From JBBDSV01 sp040904785 (lineage in GTDB: Bacteria > Actinomycetota > Nitriliruptoria > Nitriliruptorales > Nitriliruptoraceae): DNA of 25,674 nt. Below the pieces are notes generated by a model that ran no database searches, was not told the origin of the DNA, and was given only the letters and a program-made list of their open reading frames with translations. How positions within the stretch are numbered: the first letter of the stretch is position 1; every line of letters begins with the position of its first letter. A program made the translations under genes and the position numbers. Of the stretch, positions 23,708 to 25,674 are shown one piece after another. The stretch is from contig JBBDSV010000069.1 of assembly GCA_040904785.1 (NCBI GenBank), positions 1 to 25,674 on the forward strand, in the 5' to 3' direction.

Positions 23708-24774
23708 GCCTCAATCCACGTGTCGCGTTGCGCGCCGATCGTGTCGGGGTCGAGCTCGAAGGGGTCATCGGGGATGACGGCATGCTCGGCGAAGACGTCC
23801 GGCAATGCGGCGTCAGTCGTCACGGGGAAGACAAACATGTTGAGCGGGACGTCCTCCTGAAACGTTGGTGTGAGCAGGAAGTCGATCAATTGCTGCGCTT
23901 CCGTCTCGTACTCGGTGCCGGCGAGGATGCCTGCATACTCGATCTGGCGGAAGCACGAACGGTCCATCACGCCTGTCGGAGCAACGTCGGGCTGCGGATC
24001 GGCGAAGTAGACCTCGGCCGGCGGGCTCGACGCGTAGGAGACAACGAGCGGGCGCTCGCCGCCGACGAGGGTGAACTCTTCGTAGTACGCCTGCGACCAG
24101 TCATTCGTCACCAGAACGTCGTTGTCCCGCAGGTCTTGCCAGAAGTCGAGGTAGGCATCTTCGCCGAAGTGTTCGACCGAGGCGAGCAGGAAGGCGAGGC
24201 CCGGAGACGAGGTCGCTGGATTCTGCACGGCGAGCAGGCCGGCATAGTCCGGTTCGGTGAGCGCATCGAGGTTTTCGGGCACGGCGAGATCGTTGTCGGC
24301 GAACCATTCCCGGTCGTAGTTGATGCACACGTCACCGAAGTCGATCGGGGTCACGGCGTGCTTTGCATCGGGTACGAACTTTGGGTCGACGTGATCAAGG
24401 CCCTCGGCCTCGTAGGCGGTGAACAGCTCCGCATCTGTCGCACGCGAGAGGAATGTGTTGTCGATGCCGTACAGCACGTCGCCCGGCGGGTCGCCGGCCC
24501 GAAGGATTGCTTGATTGACGAGCGATCCGGCGTCGCCGAGGGGTACGACCTCGACGCCGATGCCAGTGTCTTGCGTGAATGCCGCGAGGACGTCTTCAGA
24601 TGCATTGAACGAGTCGTGGGTGACGAGGCGAATCGTTACCAGGTCGTCGCTGCCTGCATCGGCGGGCGTGTCGGTCGTCTCCGATGGCGCGTCACCGTTA
24701 CCGCATGCGGCGGTGACGAGAGCGAGCGCCAGGCAGAGGGCCAGACGGCGGGAGAGTGGTGCAGTGGTATTCAT
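23683..24774 (-). CDS. thiB: Thiamine ABC transporter substrate-binding lipoprotein ThiB
   Basis: 363 residues. A lipoprotein signal with VTAAC (Cys24) anchors it outside the membrane. The mature part follows ThiB: VTHDSFNASEDVLAAFTQDTGI, DVLYGIDNTFLSRA, DFGDVCINYDREWF, NPATSSPGLAFLLASVEHFGEDAYLDFWQDL, DWSQAYYEEF, VVSYASSPPAEV and a C-terminal IGAQRDTWIEAWTATVLR that closely matches my recollection of E. coli ThiB. It binds thiamine or its phosphates. I prefer ATG 24774 (GAGGA about 10 bases upstream) over GTG 24783, whose GTGA overlaps the upstream stop. The Gly/Asp/Thr linker after Cys24 fits surface tethering. Confidence 0.93.
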   Translation of the reverse strand: MNTTAPLSRRLALCLALALVTAACGNGDAPSETTDTPADAGSDDLVTIRLVTHDSFNASEDVLAAFTQDTGIGVEVVPLGDAGSLVNQAILRAGDPPGDVLYGIDNTFLSRATDAELFTAYEAEGLDHVDPKFVPDAKHAVTPIDFGDVCINYDREWFADNDLAVPENLDALTEPDYAGLLAVQNPATSSPGLAFLLASVEHFGEDAYLDFWQDLRDNDVLVTNDWSQAYYEEFTLVGGERPLVVSYASSPPAEVYFADPQPDVAPTGVMDRSCFRQIEYAGILAGTEYETEAQQLIDFLLTPTFQEDVPLNMFVFPVTTDAALPDVFAEHAVIPDDPFELDPDTIGAQRDTWIEAWTATVLR

Positions 24775-24779
24775 CGTGG

Positions 24780-25460
24780 TCACATCCTCGGGTCAGCATT
24801 CGTGGAGAGCTCGTCGGGTTGGATGGCCAGCAGGGTGCCGGCGGCAACCGTCACCTCTGCGGTCGTTCCGACGAACGTGTTGCTGACACCGCGGGATGCG
24901 CCGGGGAGAAGATCCTCGCTGTCCAAGGGAAAACCAAGTCCGCGTGTGGAGACCTGTCGAGCCGGACCGCCGATCGGGAGCAGACTGACGAGCGCGCCCG
25001 GTCGTCCCGTAAGTGTTGCTTCTCGGGTCACGACGGTGATGAGCGCAGTACCGCAGTACGCGACGACCGAGCAGTTGTCGCGTGCGGCGGCCGCGATCAC
25101 GGCGAAATTCGCCAGGAAGTGGTCGAGCCGCCCCCCGTGGCCCCCGACGACAAAGATGCGCGCCGGTGTGAGGGAACGCGCCGTGTCGAGCGCGATCTCG
25201 AGATCCGTCTGGTCCTTCGCCGCGGGGTAGCGGTCAACACGTGCGCCGGCGTCCACGGCCGCGGCGAGCGTGGCCGCATCGACCGAGTCGAGGTCGCCGA
25301 CCACGTGTGTCACGTCGAGACCGAGCACCGTCGCTTGGTGAAGTCCCGAGTCCGCCGCGATCGTCCAGGCAGGAGTGGGAAGCCGCGAAGCGATGGCGGC
25401 AGTGACAATGTCGCCACCGGCAAGCACGACGACGTCGTGCCGGGTCGTCGATGCATCCAT
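24780..25460 (-). CDS. thiN: Thiamine pyrophosphokinase
   Basis: 226 residues, standard size. Catalytic motifs are intact: ADSGLHQA (36-43), VVGDLDSV (53-60), KDQTDLEIAL (82-91) and GGHGGRLDH (106-114), with a smaller C-terminal thiamine-binding beta domain. It transfers pyrophosphate from ATP to thiamine to make TPP. It is the first gene of a four-gene operon with thiB, thiP and thiQ and uses an ATG just downstream of GGGAGGTGA, which is part of the TPP riboswitch. Import and activation of thiamine are thus controlled together. The thiN symbol is the Bacillus usage. Confidence 0.95.
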   Translation of the reverse strand: MDASTTRHDVVVLAGGDIVTAAIASRLPTPAWTIAADSGLHQATVLGLDVTHVVGDLDSVDAATLAAAVDAGARVDRYPAAKDQTDLEIALDTARSLTPARIFVVGGHGGRLDHFLANFAVIAAAARDNCSVVAYCGTALITVVTREATLTGRPGALVSLLPIGGPARQVSTRGLGFPLDSEDLLPGASRGVSNTFVGTTAEVTVAAGTLLAIQPDELSTNADPRM

Positions 25461-25464
25461 CGCT

Positions 25465-25575
25465 CACCTCCCTCCGCTGGCATTATCCAGCTCAGGTTCC
25501 ACGGGTCGATGACGCTCGCATCCGATGATGCGCGGTCACCCTCTCAGCACGGCTTGCCCGAGCTCCCCGGGTGTC
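25465..25575 (-). promoter_or_regulatory. TPP riboswitch (THI element)
   Basis: Read on the - strand, the conserved parts are present: CTGAGA (25547-25542), then the strongly conserved ACCTGAGCTGGATAATGCCA (25496-25477) and GCGGAGGGAGG. Helices can be drawn: P1 CACC/GGTG (25573-25570 with 25468-25465), P2 CGGG/CCCG (25569-25566 with 25505-25502), P3 AGC-T-CGG with loop GCAAG (25564-25546), P5 CTGG/CCAG. An extra arm has an outer GGTGAC/GTCATC stem and an inner CGCATC-ATCG-GATGCG hairpin (25532-25517). TPP binding should stabilise P1 and hide the GGAGGTG ribosome-binding site. A possible -10 (TACGCT, 25617-25612) lies upstream. Confidence 0.95.
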
Positions 25576-25653
25576 AATTCGTGTGGCGCCTACGTGGCCG
25601 TCACATCCGCCAGCGTAGCGAACCGGTCGCCACCACCTCCACGTACGGGTCGT

Positions 25654-25674
25654 GGGGGGGGGGGGGGGGGGGGG
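25654..25674. repeat. Terminal 21-base G homopolymer
   Basis: The window ends in an uninterrupted run of 21 G. Nothing like it occurs elsewhere, and such runs at sequence ends are typical of two-colour sequencing or contig-end artefacts. I treat it as probably not biological. Confidence 0.8.

Noticed and set aside
23728..25230. 500-codon open frame on the + strand
   Set aside because: Antisense to thiB and the thiamine pyrophosphokinase gene, both convincingly real.

Overview
The window is GC-rich chromosomal DNA, almost fully coding, with frequent GTG/TTG starts, short intergenic gaps and many 1-25 nt gene overlaps. DUF2510+DUF805 architecture, a divergent GroES paralogue ending in GLYL, a MoeZ-type E1-rhodanese fusion and a SufR-led SUF operon containing a Rieske ferredoxin all point to an actinobacterium. 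Acidimicrobiia is my best guess, by inference only. I see no rRNA, tRNA, CRISPR array, transposase or integrase. The window ends in a 21-base G run that looks artificial.

Region 1 (1-8.3 kb) is mixed housekeeping and hypothetical genes: a DUF2277 protein (-), a DUF2510/DUF805 membrane protein (+), a degenerate HD-GYP-like protein (+), a cold-shock protein (-), a DUF2236 putative oxygenase with an overlapping upstream hypothetical gene (-), a GroES-like protein (+), a HisC-type aminotransferase coupled to a TlpA-like thioredoxin lipoprotein (+), a YqeY-domain protein and a hypothetical (-), an NAD(P)-binding saccharopine-dehydrogenase-like protein (+) and a small membrane protein (+).

Region 2 (8.3-11.8 kb) is a compact + strand trio: a circularly permuted ATP-grasp protein, an alpha-E (DUF403) protein and a transglutaminase-like protein. 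This set recurs in bacteria and is suspected of peptide or amide-bond chemistry, but its substrate is unknown.

Region 3 (11.76-20.4 kb) is a complete SUF iron-sulfur cluster operon: sufR, sufB, sufD, a Rieske ferredoxin, sufC, sufS, sufU and a sufT-like DUF59 gene, followed by moeZ. A recognisable promoter upstream of sufR is abutted by a near-palindrome matching the AAC-N6-GTT core of known SufR operators, which suggests autoregulation of the whole operon.

Region 4 (20.45-25.6 kb) has an OsmC peroxidase (+) facing a - strand thiamine operon: TPP riboswitch, thiamine pyrophosphokinase, thiB, thiP, thiQ. The four genes overlap or abut, and the riboswitch sits directly on the first start codon with the Shine-Dalgarno inside its closing helix. 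A strong UUCG-capped hairpin separates the convergent osmC and thiQ. Together these genes import thiamine and convert it to TPP under TPP feedback.
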